From assembly GCF_029784155.1 (NCBI RefSeq), contig NC_073693.1, positions 235,852,447 to 235,916,446 on the forward strand: a DNA stretch of 64,000 bases. The letters run 5' to 3'. A model generated the notes under the pieces. The model searched no databases and was not told where the DNA came from. It worked only from the letters and a program-made list of their open reading frames with translations. Each line of letters opens with the position of its first letter. Position 1 is the stretch's first letter. A program made the translations under genes and the position numbers. This DNA is from Uranotaenia lowii (taxonomy: Eukaryota; Arthropoda; Insecta; Diptera; Culicidae). Of this stretch, positions 12,278 through 22,539 are shown piece by piece.

Positions 12278-13090
12278 TGCCCGTCGTGTGCCAGATCGAG
12301 AGCAGCTTATCCTAGACTCGCGCCTGTCACGGCACACGCGCGGGACTTAACGCTACGACTCGGATGATTCTCGACGAAGACGTCATCCTACTCCGACTCG
12401 AATAGCTCACCCGGCGACGAGAGCCACTCTACCCGTGGGTATTCCCCGAACGTGGAATAACCCTTTCCCAACGATTTCCACTGCGAAGAAGGTCAAGTCT
12501 TATCCCCGCAGCTTCTGTCGTTGAGAACCGCTCTACTCGGATACTCCCCGAAGGTGGAGCATCCTACGCACGAACGCGGCGCACCCACGGCATCCGCTAC
12601 GCAGAAGGTATTGTCTTATCTTTGTAACTTCAAACCGTGGGGTTGGACGCACTCTACTCGACAGCCCCTCGCCGATGGGGTCAGTCTACTCCGACCGTTG
12701 TCCGGTCTTCTTTATCCCCCTTGGTTGGCAACCCTAGCCCTGCCCGTTGTGTGCCAAATCGAGAGCAGCTTATCCTAGACTCGCGCCTGTCACGGCACAC
12801 ATTCGGGACTTGGAACGCTACGACTTGGATGTTTCCCGACGGTGACGACATCCTACACCGACTCGAGAGGCTCGCCCGGCGTCGAGAGCCGGTGGTATCC
12901 CCCGACAGTGGTTAACCCTCTTCCCTCGAGATCCGCTACGAGGAAGGTAAAGTCTTATCCCCACAGTTTCCTTCTTAGGAAGCGGCACAACTCGGATAAC
13001 CCCCGACATTGGGGTATCCTACACACGTTCGCGGCGCACCCCTGACCTCCGCTACGCAGAAGATGATGCCTTATCTTTGTAGCTTCGACC
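12278..13090. repeat. ~455-460 bp tandem duplication in the retrotransposon 3' UTR
   Basis: The block at about 12278-12345 (gtgtgccagatcgagagcag and following) returns at 12738-12805. The block at about 12561-12635 (cgctacgcagaaggta) returns at about 13016-13090. Both pairs are offset by 455-460 bp, so two long units lie in tandem. Shorter gactcg-type repeats occur upstream at 12020-12260. No long open frame spans the region on the coding strand. Confidence 0.8.
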
Positions 13091-13134
13091 AGGGGATCGG
13101 ACGCACACTACTCAGATGCTCCCCGCCGATGGAG

Positions 13135-14635
13135 TCATCCTACACCGTTCGCGGACAGCCGTTGGTTCCAGCTCCTCTGCAGGGCAGTCATGATCCGGGT
13201 GAACCCATCGCTGACCGCATGCCAAGTGTTGGAATCCTAACACATCCTCCGTACAACGTTATCTGCTGTCGTGTCAGGCCCACAGGCGGCAAATATGGAA
13301 GTACGTACCGCCGCAAACCTTGGACAGACGAACACCACGTGTTCGGGTGTCTCCTCTTCATCACCACAATCTGGGCAATATGGCGAAGCCACATGTCCAA
13401 ACCGGTAGTGGTACTTCATGAAGCATCCATGACCAGTCAGGAATTGCGTCATATAAAAGTCCACTTCACCGTGCCTTCTTCCGATCCAGCTCCCGATGTG
13501 CGGGATCAGACGATGGGTCCACCTTCCTCTCGTTGAGCTGTCCCACAGCTGCTGCCAGTTGGACATCGAGTCCTCATTGGCGAGATCTCGAACGTTGGGC
13601 GTGTCTTTGTTGTCGTAGCAATAGACATCCTCCTCAAGCAAAACCGAGATGGGCATAACACCCGCTACTACATAAGCGGCTTCGGACGACATGGTCCGGT
13701 ATTCGCTGATAACCCGCAGGTTCATCAGCCGCTGAACGCTGCTAAGTCGCTGCAGGTTACAGCTTCCTCCCAAGGCCTGCCTCCAGGCCGCTGCTCCGTA
13801 CCGCAAGATCGATGTGGTCACACTTGCCAGGATCCGCCTTTTGCTGCTTTGGATGGCCGAGGAGTTCGGCATCATTCGTGTGAGTGCGGCCGTGGCCATT
13901 GCCGCTCTCTTGCACACGTATTCGACATGCCTCATGAAGCTGAGCCTATCGTCAATCATCACCCCTAGGTACTTGATTGCGCGTTTGGACACGATATTGC
14001 ACGGTCCAACGGCAATGGTACCTGTTTGGGGTGATTTCAGGTTGGTGATAAGCACCATCTCGGTTTTGTGGTGGGCTAGACGCAGGCATTTAGAGTGCAT
14101 CCAGCGTTCCACTGCCTGGATAGCTACCGTGGCCAGTAGCTCAACCTCCGCTGTTGAGGAGCCCCTCGCCAAGAGGACTACATCATCTGCAAATCCTACG
14201 AGTTCGGCTCCCGATGGGAGGCTCGTTCGTAGGAGTTCGTCGTAAGTGATGTTCCACAGAACCGGGTCGAGTATTGACCCCTGTGGAACACCCGCCGAAA
14301 CCTCTTGTGTTCGCAAACCCTCGCCGGTCATATACTGCAGTTGGCGATTGTGGAAGTAACTTTCCACAAGCCTATACAGATATGCCGGGATCCTCATTTG
14401 GATGAGCAACGACGCAATCGCTGTCCAACTGACACTGTTGAAGGCGTTCTTCACATCCAGAGGGACAACCGCGCAAAAGCGGAGGCCTCTCCTCTTGGTC
14501 AGCCTGGCTCTGTCCGCTACCTCGATGACCGAGCGGATGGCATCTACGGTGCTGCGACCTCGACGGAAACCAAACTGTTTCCCCGAGAGTCCACCCTCAC
14601 TTTTCGTGTATCTCTGAAGTCGGTTCTGAATCACC
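13135..14635 (-). pseudogene. R1-clade reverse transcriptase (ORF2 C-terminal part) with one premature stop
   Basis: The open frame runs from the 5' truncation point to a TAG at 13237-13239 (about 465 residues; its first codon is GTG, so the apparent start is only the truncation edge). RT motifs in order: FGFRRGRST (21-29), LDVKNAFNS with the catalytic Asp (59-67), GVPQGSILDP (115-124; an Asp where families usually have Gly), FADD (148-151) and YLGVMID (222-228). A C-terminal C-X2-C-X8-H-X4-C zinc motif lies at 420-437. After the TAG the same frame continues for 33 codons to a TGA at 13135-13137, with a Trp/AV/LQRSW pattern usual in R1-type tails. The TAG is therefore probably a point mutation in a once longer protein. 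RT and clade features are seen directly; assignment to R1 rather than a neighbouring clade is inferred. Confidence 0.88.
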
Positions 14636-14649
14636 TGAATTTATTGTTT
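14636..14649 (+). repeat. 14 bp target-site duplication, right copy
   Basis: tgaatttattgttt, identical to 11707-11720. Family B sequence resumes immediately afterwards. Confidence 0.88.
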
Positions 14650-14978
14650 ATCAAAGCCGAATAAAATACCTCTGTTAAACAGCTAATAAATTTTTTGTCA
14701 AATGAGATACGAAGTTGAAGTATTCAACAAGGTTGTTCAGCGGAAACTTTCCTTTTGAAAATTTGCAAATTGGCATATAAACTATCAAAAATGATGATGA
14801 TTTTTCAGTACAAAATATTCAATTTTCCCATACAAACCTGAAAGTTCAAATATACTCATGTAAACTTTACTTAAAAATTTTGCAAAAAATCATGCATGAG
14901 TTTTGAACCAACACGAAGCTTTTTAGACCCCAGAGTTTAAGAAATTCAAAAAATACCCCAAAATCGATCAGTCTAATA

Positions 14979-15444
14979 TAAGGTTGCCAGAATTTTTTCA
15001 GCACGTATCCGGGCCAGACAAACCGGGCAATTTTGTTATAAAAACCTGGCAAATCCAGACATTTGATTTCAAAAGTGACGAACATAAATCCGGGCAATAT
15101 CCGGGCAAATTTTCTCAAATCCTTGAAATTACTCAAAAAAAATCAAGACAAAATATTAAAAAATATATTTTTTTTCATAAACACTTATCGATGGATTTTG
15201 ATTCGCCTTTTAAGCTTCTGAAAAATTTTCATGTTTATTTAAAAAAAAACTTGCTCATAAAATTTAGTTTTGAAGGCGTTTGTTGTTTTTTTTTGTATGA
15301 TTTGCCAAATAAAGTAAATAAATCCAGGCAAAATCGGGAATTTTCCAATGAAATCCGGACAACCGGGCCAGGCTGGACTGTTCCAAAATTTTGTACTAAA
15401 TATCCGGGCAAACCCGGATAAAACTGGGAAATCTGGTAACCTTA
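14979..15444 (+). mobile_element. MITE family A, copy 2, complete, with 8 bp target duplication
   Basis: 466 bp. The left end is taaggttgccaga and the right end is its near-perfect inverse, tctggtaacctta. It is flanked by gtctaata at both 14971-14978 and 15445-15452. An 8 bp duplication with short terminal repeats is typical of hAT-type elements, although the transposase is absent and the superfamily is inferred. The interior is rich in tccgggcaaa-type motifs. An open frame across it (14984-15421) is not gene-like. It lies inside the right arm of MITE B copy 2. Confidence 0.9.
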
Positions 15445-15465
15445 GTCTAATAGATCAATTACTGA

Positions 15466-17520
15466 CTTTGTTTTGTTTGTTTTGTCTAGTGTTACCAAAA
15501 TAACAAATGATGTCATGAACATTTATTTTATTTTCTATATCATCAGTGTTGCCGATTTAAGGGTGCCGAATCAGGATACCGCACGGCACTTTTCCAAACA
15601 AACAAATTTCAAATCAAATCAGTGTTGCCGAATACATTTTTTAAATGTTTAATAATGAGCTTATTTATATTTATTTGTATAAGCTGCGTTGCTCTAAAAT
15701 CAGGATGTTTTACTTCTGGGGTTGAATGTTGAAATTGGGAAAAGATGATTTCAAAATTACGCTCGCTACCATAAAGTCAATGTTACCTATAAATATTTAA
15801 ACTTTAAATTGTTTGTTACCAAAAGCATCATTGATGTTTAGATGATGATACATGAGAATGACCTTCCGCAGGATTTCCTTATGGCATAATTTAGTTTTCC
15901 CACTACAATATACTTACTTTAATCCCAAAATGAAAAAAAAAAACTTCACACGAGTTTTTGTTAGTAAATAAAAGAAATCTTACGCACCTTTAAACATTCT
16001 TAGAAATCCTTATTTTCCTAACAGGAAAGATTAAGGAAATGGCAAGCCATTATTTAATGCTTTAAAGTCCAACATTTGTTTGAGGAACTAAATCTAAGAT
16101 TTTCCATAAAAATCTATCAAATACGGTTGAATGGTGAAAATGTTACTTCAGCTATACTCTTTTGAAAGATTCAATGTTAATCCTTTCGAATATTCACTTA
16201 AAATATGTTGTCAGATATTAATGTCTCCGTTTGTTGAGTAGGAAATTTGCCACTTAAAAGTTTTTTGCCGCATTTTTTTTGGCAGGCAAAATTCCTGTGT
16301 TTACTTCACCCACAAATTATCTGCCTCGAGTCAAATTACTGTCGCCGATATCCGAGACGCCCCTTTCGCTCCCTGAAATATAGGACCGGAAGCATTACGT
16401 AAATGGTTGCTCCAAAGCTGACACGACCACGACAAGGTAGCTACCAGCAAGGCAGGGACACCACGTCCGGAAAAGCTCTTCATAAAGCCCGATGTGGTAT
16501 TGTCTATGCGCATAATTACTATGGTCGACGAGGTTTTACCGAAAACAAATAAGATTCAAATTTAATTATTTCGAATTAGCATATAATCTCATTGCCGCAA
16601 TAATGCCGAAGCAGATTAGAGCTGGGCGAGAGAGAGTGGAAGACTGCCTTCTCTTGGCTCCAGAAACGTTCCAGTCCTACTACCGGTTTATGTTGGGTTG
16701 GCAAGTTGGTTGGTTGGCAATCCGTTGCCGCTTTCCTCCGATTTCCCCGGAAGCCTTACCCCACTAAATTCCCGCATAGGAAGTCCTGGAATGTTTGGTT
16801 GTTAGCCAAACCGACTTTCATCAACCATCAGGTTCGGCCGGACGAAACGAACGGTTTGTTAAAGGATTTTGAGGTTTAGGCAATATTATACATTAGGCTA
16901 AATCCGCCCCGGCTGCCAAACGATTGCCATTTCCCAGCTACCTTATAGCCTAAGCTAAATACCACCGACTTGCTGCTGCCGGCCAGATCAACACCCGGTG
17001 GTAATGCAACTTCCTAGTTTCTTGGTCCTGATGCCGAGATTTACCAATGCGGGTCGGATGGATTGAATACTTCACCCACTCACTGATTCACAACTTCCTT
17101 CGACCCACCTCTGAAAGCTTCCAAGAAAGGGATAAGCTCAACTTGGCTGATGAGTATTGAATTAAGTTGGTACACATGTTTAACAGTCAAACAAAACGTA
17201 CTAAGCAAAACCCAGTGCTGGATTTAGTGTTTGAGGGTCGAGAGTCTTTTTTCTTTGGGGTCCCAATTGATAATTGAAAGCTGAAGTATGCAAAGTTGAA
17301 CTGTGGTTGAACTTTGATTTAATAAAATATTTCATTTATCCAACAAAACTGTCGTAAAAAATTCGAAAAGCAGAGAAACTCGATAAAAAACACAGTACAG
17401 AACCGTTTCCAACAAAAAGACACAAATTATGTTGGACTAGGCAGTAAACCGAAGAGAAACAACTTGTTTCGATGATGAATAAAAGTGAATTCAATGTTAT
17501 TTTCTCTCAAATTTATTACC
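15466..17520. other. Non-coding sequence; 16.3-17.2 kb more balanced in composition
   Basis: No gene recognised. The 16300-17160 part has fewer A/T homopolymers and no repeat partner I could see in the window, so it may be unique host DNA. The minus-strand frame at 16331-16513 has no recognisable domain. Confidence 0.45.
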
Positions 17521-17530
17521 TAAATATTAA

Positions 17531-18660
17531 AGGGTGTCCACGATGAAATAGCCGCACACAAAATTGATTCGCAGAATTCGAGTTTTCATCCGATTGCCAT
17601 CAAATTCTCAGGGATTGAAAAATAACTAATAAATTTCATTTTACCATTTTGTTCGTATTTTATTTACACTCCGTGCGCAAATGCCCGCACCTTGGTCTTA
17701 TCTCCGGCCATAAGATTCTGCACAAACTGTGAATCAACCGTTTTTTGCATGTAAACCCATACTTTCTCCAGTACCTCGACTGACGATGGGGCGGAGCTCC
17801 GAAGTGTTGGAAGGGCAACAACAGTGAACATTTTCGGCACGGAATTAACCTTATTGTCCGAATACCACTTCAGCACGTCCTTGGAGTGGTGGCATGAGGC
17901 CAAATCCAGCTACGAGATTGTTGGGACGTTGTGGGCCTTCAAGAGAGGGAGCAGCCGCTTCTGGAGACACTCTTTCATGTACACATGTCCGTTCATCAAG
18001 TCCTGGGTCAAGAAAGGTGCACTCCGATTCCCGCAATTGCAGATGGCTTGACAAACCAGAAACTTATTCGCAAATTTGGATATCTTCTGAAAAACAGGTT
18101 CCCGAGGATCTGTTTGAAGTCGGCCTTCATATATGTTTCGTCGTCCATGATGCAGCATTTAACTTTCGTCAGCATGTTGAGGTATAACTTCCTGGCACGG
18201 GTTTTGGGGGGGACTTGTTCACCTGCCTTTTGTACCTTGAACGTTCGAAGCCCTTAGTTTTGGCCTTGTGGACAAAACCTCAGCTTAGGTGCAGCTTCTT
18301 AGCCACATCCCGAATGGAGGCGTTCGGGTTTCGGTTGAAATCCCCAATTACGCGGTTGTGATTATTGGTGTTTTACGGAATACTTTTTCCTTCACTTCTG
18401 GGCTTCCGATCGGTGGTCAACCGTTCCTCGAATCGCTTAATCACTCGCGACATCGTGAAATTCGCGATTCCCAGCGTTTTAGCGATGGAACGATGCGAGA
18501 GATCCTTGTTCTCGTGATGTGCGATTTTATCATGCACTAGCTGTTCTTTCGACTCCAGTTCCGATGTAAACAATGCACTGTGAACTATATCCACCCTAAC
18601 TTTCATTTAATTCTACCTAAAGGTTAAAAAGTTGGAGCAATTTCATAGTGTGGCAACTTG
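17531..18660 (-). mobile_element. Decayed Tc1/mariner-superfamily DNA transposon
   Basis: About 1.13 kb. The left end at 17531 begins agggtgtccacgatgaaata. The right end (18634-18660) contains gcaatttcatagtgtggcaa, whose reverse complement matches the left end with some mismatches, giving degenerate terminal inverted repeats. Between them lies a single transposase-like reading direction on the minus strand, broken by frameshifts. A TA target duplication could not be confirmed at the eroded edges. Confidence 0.82.
17664..18606 (-). pseudogene. Tc1/mariner transposase, frameshifted
   Basis: The N-terminal 78 residues are open (18606-18373) and hold a helix-turn-helix of the type SHRSIAKTLGIANFTMSRVI followed by a basic segment. 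The next parts are in other frames. Around 18150 the minus strand encodes MDDETYMKADF, with the first catalytic Asp. Around 17900 it encodes DLASCHHSKDVLKWYSDN, with the second. Near 17790 it encodes ELRPI followed by Val, where families have a Glu or Asp, so the third catalytic residue seems lost. The C-terminal GDKTKVRAFAHGV-type end is in frame with the stop at 17664. At least two to three frameshifts rule out function. Confidence 0.85.
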
Positions 18661-18984
18661 CTTGCTAGATCTTCAGAAGCATCGTTCTTCGAAGTAAACT
18701 TAAAACGATTCTATTCTGTATTAACCATGTTTCATTTTTTAAATATATTTTTATATTATTATGAAAAGAATTTTTCTTCTTTACTCTTGTTCTGATCAAT
18801 TTTATTTTCTATCATCTAGTTTCGCCATGATTTATTTTGACGAATAATTACATGTTTTGTTTCAATTTATCTTGTTTTATCCTCTTCATCAAGTTTTGTC
18901 TTGCTGTAGCTGCTTTCAACTAGTTATGTAGAGATGATCTTTGTTTTTTTTTTGTTATTTCATCTTGTTGCTTTTGTTATTACT

Positions 18985-20240
18985 AGTTGACCCGGTGTGC
19001 TTTGCTACCCTTTCAAAACCAAATTTTTGCTAAAGTTATTTCGATAAAAAAAACTTGTTTTTTAATAAACTGCAGCAATTTCAACAATATCCGAAAGTAG
19101 ACCATTTCAATAAAAGCTGTGCATTTGTTTTTATGCTATGAGTCTTCAGTCTCAGTTAAGTTTGAAGCTTTGAAGGTTTTGTCATATTTTTGTTAATTTT
19201 CATAGGTGTCTCTCCACTCTCCCATAAAACCGAGAGCTTAAGAAAGTAGTGTAGAAACCATTCTTGGTCTTCAAGACGACTTCCTCCGAATTTCACGTTG
19301 AACGGTTTAGTAGTTTCCGAGTGTATTTCAATAAAATGAGTTATTTTACTGTACCATAACTTGTTTGCCTTTAAAATTAATCTTTAAACGATGCCAAAAC
19401 TTTGTCAAACCATGTGAATAAAAAAAAATGTCAAAACTTTCATGTGCATCGATTTTTAAAGTAAACCTCTTGCAAATTATGTAAATTCGTCTTATAACTC
19501 TTAAATTGAGATCCAGTCCAACCTTCTAAAAATCATTAAATTGTGTGGAAAAAAATTTCATTATAAATTTTTTTTCGATATCTCTACTATGAGAGCATGT
19601 TCATCAAATTATTATAAGAATACAAAGAAGATTAAATTCTTTGAAATTATTTTTTAAGAAACTTGATCGGAAATTGTTTTTCAAAAATTGTTAATATCAG
19701 AAGAATCCGTTTTCATTTGCCTTCCTCCCCTGCAAAGTGGAGAGGGTGTAAGGGCCATAACAACATTTTTCGTAACCTAATAACATCACATTTCACATAT
19801 GGCTCCATTTGCTGGATAAGTTTTTAAGCTATACATACATTCCATCTACCCGTTTCTCCTCTTAAAATAAAAGGGGTTTGGATCTAATAAAATCCTCTGC
19901 ATAAAACTGGATGGAAGACCCCTTCCAATCTTCTTATCCCTTCAGTAGAAGGACAGATTAGTCTCAAACATCGTAGCTACTGGATTCGAAGCCTTATACC
20001 TTCTTATGTGAAATTTGGATTCATTTGCATGATTAGCTATCGAATAATGCATCATATTGTACGGCAGACCCACTCCCTCTTCGATTAGGGTGACACAATG
20101 GGTCACCCCAATCGAAGAGGGTGGAGTCCCAAATTGTCATAGAAACATTTCTTGTTCCCAAATAACCGCTCATGTCAAATTTAGGTTCATTTGCTTGATA
20201 AGTTTTCGAATTATGTTTCATCCAATCATGCCATAGCAGT
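18985..20240 (+). repeat. Dispersed repeat family D, copy 1, with degenerate subrepeats
   Basis: Starts with gacccggtgtgctttgctac, matched at 57826. It includes cacgttgaacggtttagtag (about 19295), the signature block of the family. Further right (19790-20230) two to three diverged blocks of the form gtcaaatttaggttcatttg followed by gataagttttcgaattatg recur about every 170-200 bp. No coding sequence. Confidence 0.65.
20074..20121. repeat. Short hairpin, 20 bp arms
   Basis: ccctcttcgattagggtgac (20074-20093) and gtcaccccaatcgaagaggg (20102-20121) are inverted with one mismatch and an 8-base loop. It lies inside family D debris. Confidence 0.8.
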
Positions 20241-20288
20241 ATTATTTATAGCATTTCAAAGCTGGGCGGAAGCCGCTTTTTTATTTTA

Positions 20289-20716
20289 AGTGGGCTCTCG
20301 CGGGTTCCTTGCCAAATGATTAAATAAAGGTGGTTGGTTGTCAATACAAATTCACATATTTTAAAAACTTTTTCAAAGAAAACATCCACATTTCTCGCAG
20401 AAAAGTTGAACTTTGATGAAAAAATAATTCAGCACATTTTTCGCACTTTAAATAAAATTTGTAAAAATAAAAAATTTCAAAAATTATTAAAAAAAAGTTT
20501 TAAATTTTTTTTTATTTTTTTAATAATTTTGATCAAATGAATGGCCTAATTAAGCATCACAATGGACAAAAGCAATAATAAAATGACGAAAATTCGACTT
20601 TTCTAAAAGAAATGCGGATGGTTTTTTTTGAAAAAGTTCTTAAAATATGTTAATTTGTATTGAAAATTAACCAACTTTATAAAATCATTTGACAAGAAAT
20701 TTACGAGAACCCACTA
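20289..20716. mobile_element. Foldback (MITE-like) element with ~140 bp inverted arms
   Basis: Left arm about 20289-20430, right arm about 20570-20716. The left starts agtgggctctcg and continues through ccaaatgat, ttggttg and caatacaaattcacat. The right arm's reverse complement follows the same order (gtgggttctcg, tcaaatgatt, ttggtta, caatacaaattaacat). No transposase. Target duplication not resolved. Confidence 0.8.
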
Positions 20717-20719
20717 CTG

Positions 20720-22070
20720 ACATTTTTTACATGCATTTAGATCATAATCACAACTGTCACTTCTCGAAATATGAGGTACGCCAATTTGCTCGCCAGTAAG
20801 TTATTGTAATTTGAAAAAATGTATAATTTTAACCTATTTTTGCTATTATGACAGAAAAAAATCTGCGAATAGAATAAGTTTTCCACTAGAATATTTTATT
20901 TGAGTCTATTCCAATAGAATACTGTGGAGATTCGAGGTATTGTATAGCTTAAAACAAAAATTGTTGATAAATCAATTTTCTTCTCAAGGTACTCTCAAAT
21001 TATTATTTTTGCAAGGATAGTACATAACATAAACCTTAACCATGTTCTACAAAGTTGATGTGAAAGGTATATGATGAACAACTTTGTAGAAAAAATTTGA
21101 TTTTGGCGCCACCTTGCGGAGAGAATTAGAACTCGTTAAAATTCAGCAAAAGATAGCGCAAATATAGTCGAGTAATTTGTCGAAAACATCGATGAGCTAC
21201 AGCGAAGCATCTGGCCTGCAGTCGATTTTGACTGCAAAAGTGTGGCTCCTGACCCACTGTGCGTCGAGCAACAAATTTTTACTTATATTAGTTGGGCCCT
21301 TTCACTCAAGACTCATAGTGTAGATTTGAATATTTTAAAGAATTTTACCTATAAATTTTTACGTTCAACTCAGAAGCAACACACATAACTAAACAAAAAT
21401 TTGTAAAAATGGGAATTTTAATTCAAGTTTGTAAAATCTATCTTCAGTCGTTTTGACATTTTGATTAAAAACTGTCACTTGTTGGGTATTTCGAATAAAA
21501 AGTTGTTTGATTGAAATCTAAAGCCGTAGCCAAAAATTAAAATTTGAAAACTGTCACTTACATTTATTACGGTTGTTAAAATTAAGCACCGCATGCTTTT
21601 ATGAAACATGCAATAAAAGCTTGGAGCATTTTTCTAAGATTGTGTTTAATTTTAGTTTTAATTAAGCATTCAAAACTTTTTCATAACAACTTAACTTAAC
21701 AGAACAATTTTTAAATAAATGGTTGAATCATGAATTGAAGCATTTTTCTCGGTTTTAGTAAAACAGTCATTAAACTAACTGCACAAAAATGCCATAATTA
21801 AACCGTAATAAGCGCTTTCTGATGCTAGTTGGCTTATGTTGTGTTGCTTGGAAATAGCTTATATTTTTGGCAAAACCAAATGTTTTTGATAAGATATACG
21901 CATTTTAGTTTAAATTTTTTTTAAATCTAATATGAATAATTCGATCAAAAATTGTGTGAGATATCGAACATTTGTTTTATGAAAAGACATGTATTCTTAA
22001 GAAGAGTATAACTTTTTTTAAAATACTTTAGATTTCTGAATGGTTTTTTTCAAGTCCCTTTTTATATGTG
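20720..22070. other. AT-rich non-coding sequence, nothing recognised
   Basis: No gene, repeat boundary or domain was recognised. Confidence 0.5.
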
Positions 22071-22072
22071 AA

Positions 22073-22535
22073 TTGTCAAAATGCCCGGTTTTATCCGGGT
22101 TTGTACGGATATTTAATACAAATTTTGGGAACTGTCGGGCCGGTCCTGGTTGCCGGGATTTCACTGAAAGAGCACGGATTTGTGCACTTGGTTTGGCAAG
22201 TCAATCCAAATAAAAACAAAATGGGTTGTGAAAAAACGAATTCTTTTGAGAAAGTTTCATAAAAAAAATCAAGAAAGGTTTTTAGCAGCCCAAAATATTG
22301 TTTAAAATCTGCCAATGAGGTGTGATGCAAAAATTTTATTTTTCATTTTTTTCTCTTTTTTTCTTAATTTGTGTTGAGTTATTTCTGGGATTTCACAAAA
22401 TTTTCCCGGATATTTCCCGGATTTTTGGTTGTCAATTTTGAAATCAAAAGCCTGGATTTGCCATGTTTTTGTATAAAAATGGCTAGATTTGTCCAGCCAG
22501 TTAACGTGCCGAAAAAAATCTGGCAACTTTAGTAT
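22073..22535 (-). repeat. MITE family A, copy 3 (reverse orientation)
   Basis: Reads the family in reverse: aaatgcccggttttatccgg at the left and aatctggcaactttagta at the right. The subterminal tttcccggatttttggttg and gcctggatttgccatg blocks match the reverse complement of copy 2. Full-length or nearly so. Confidence 0.82.
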
Positions 22536-22539
22536 AAAG

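Larger units (their letters stand above)
11721..14635 (-). mobile_element. R1-like non-LTR retrotransposon, 5'-truncated, nested in MITE B
   Basis: About 2.9 kb on the minus strand, bounded by a 14 bp duplication. Its 3' end at 11721 carries a short A tail (seen as T on the plus strand). The 5' end at 14635 lies inside the reverse transcriptase domain, so ORF1, the endonuclease and the first RT motifs are missing, as expected of incomplete target-primed reverse transcription. Base composition is much more G/C-rich than the surroundings. Layout, 5' to 3' on the minus strand: partial ORF2 (14635-13135), then about 1.4 kb of 3' untranslated sequence with a tandem duplication. It cannot mobilise itself. 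Confidence 0.9.
11290..15465. mobile_element. MITE family B, copy 2, interrupted by two later insertions
   Basis: A foldback element with terminal inverted repeats. The left arm (about 11290-11480) reads tagactgaatcgatttgggg, then actcatccatgatcttttgc. The right arm (about 14800-14976, continuing at 15445-15465) is its reverse complement. The central part up to 11720 resumes at 14650. The gap holds an R1-like retrotransposon, and the right arm holds a family A MITE. Removing both gives an element of roughly 0.7-0.8 kb, comparable with the uninterrupted copy at 46152-46802. Confidence 0.82.

Noticed and set aside
13814..14245. 143-codon plus-strand frame, plus 14305-14664 and 13009-13536
   Set aside because: Antisense shadows of the minus-strand reverse transcriptase and its 3' part.
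14984..15421. 145-codon open frame
   Set aside because: Lies wholly inside the family A MITE, is not conserved in other copies, and has no domain.
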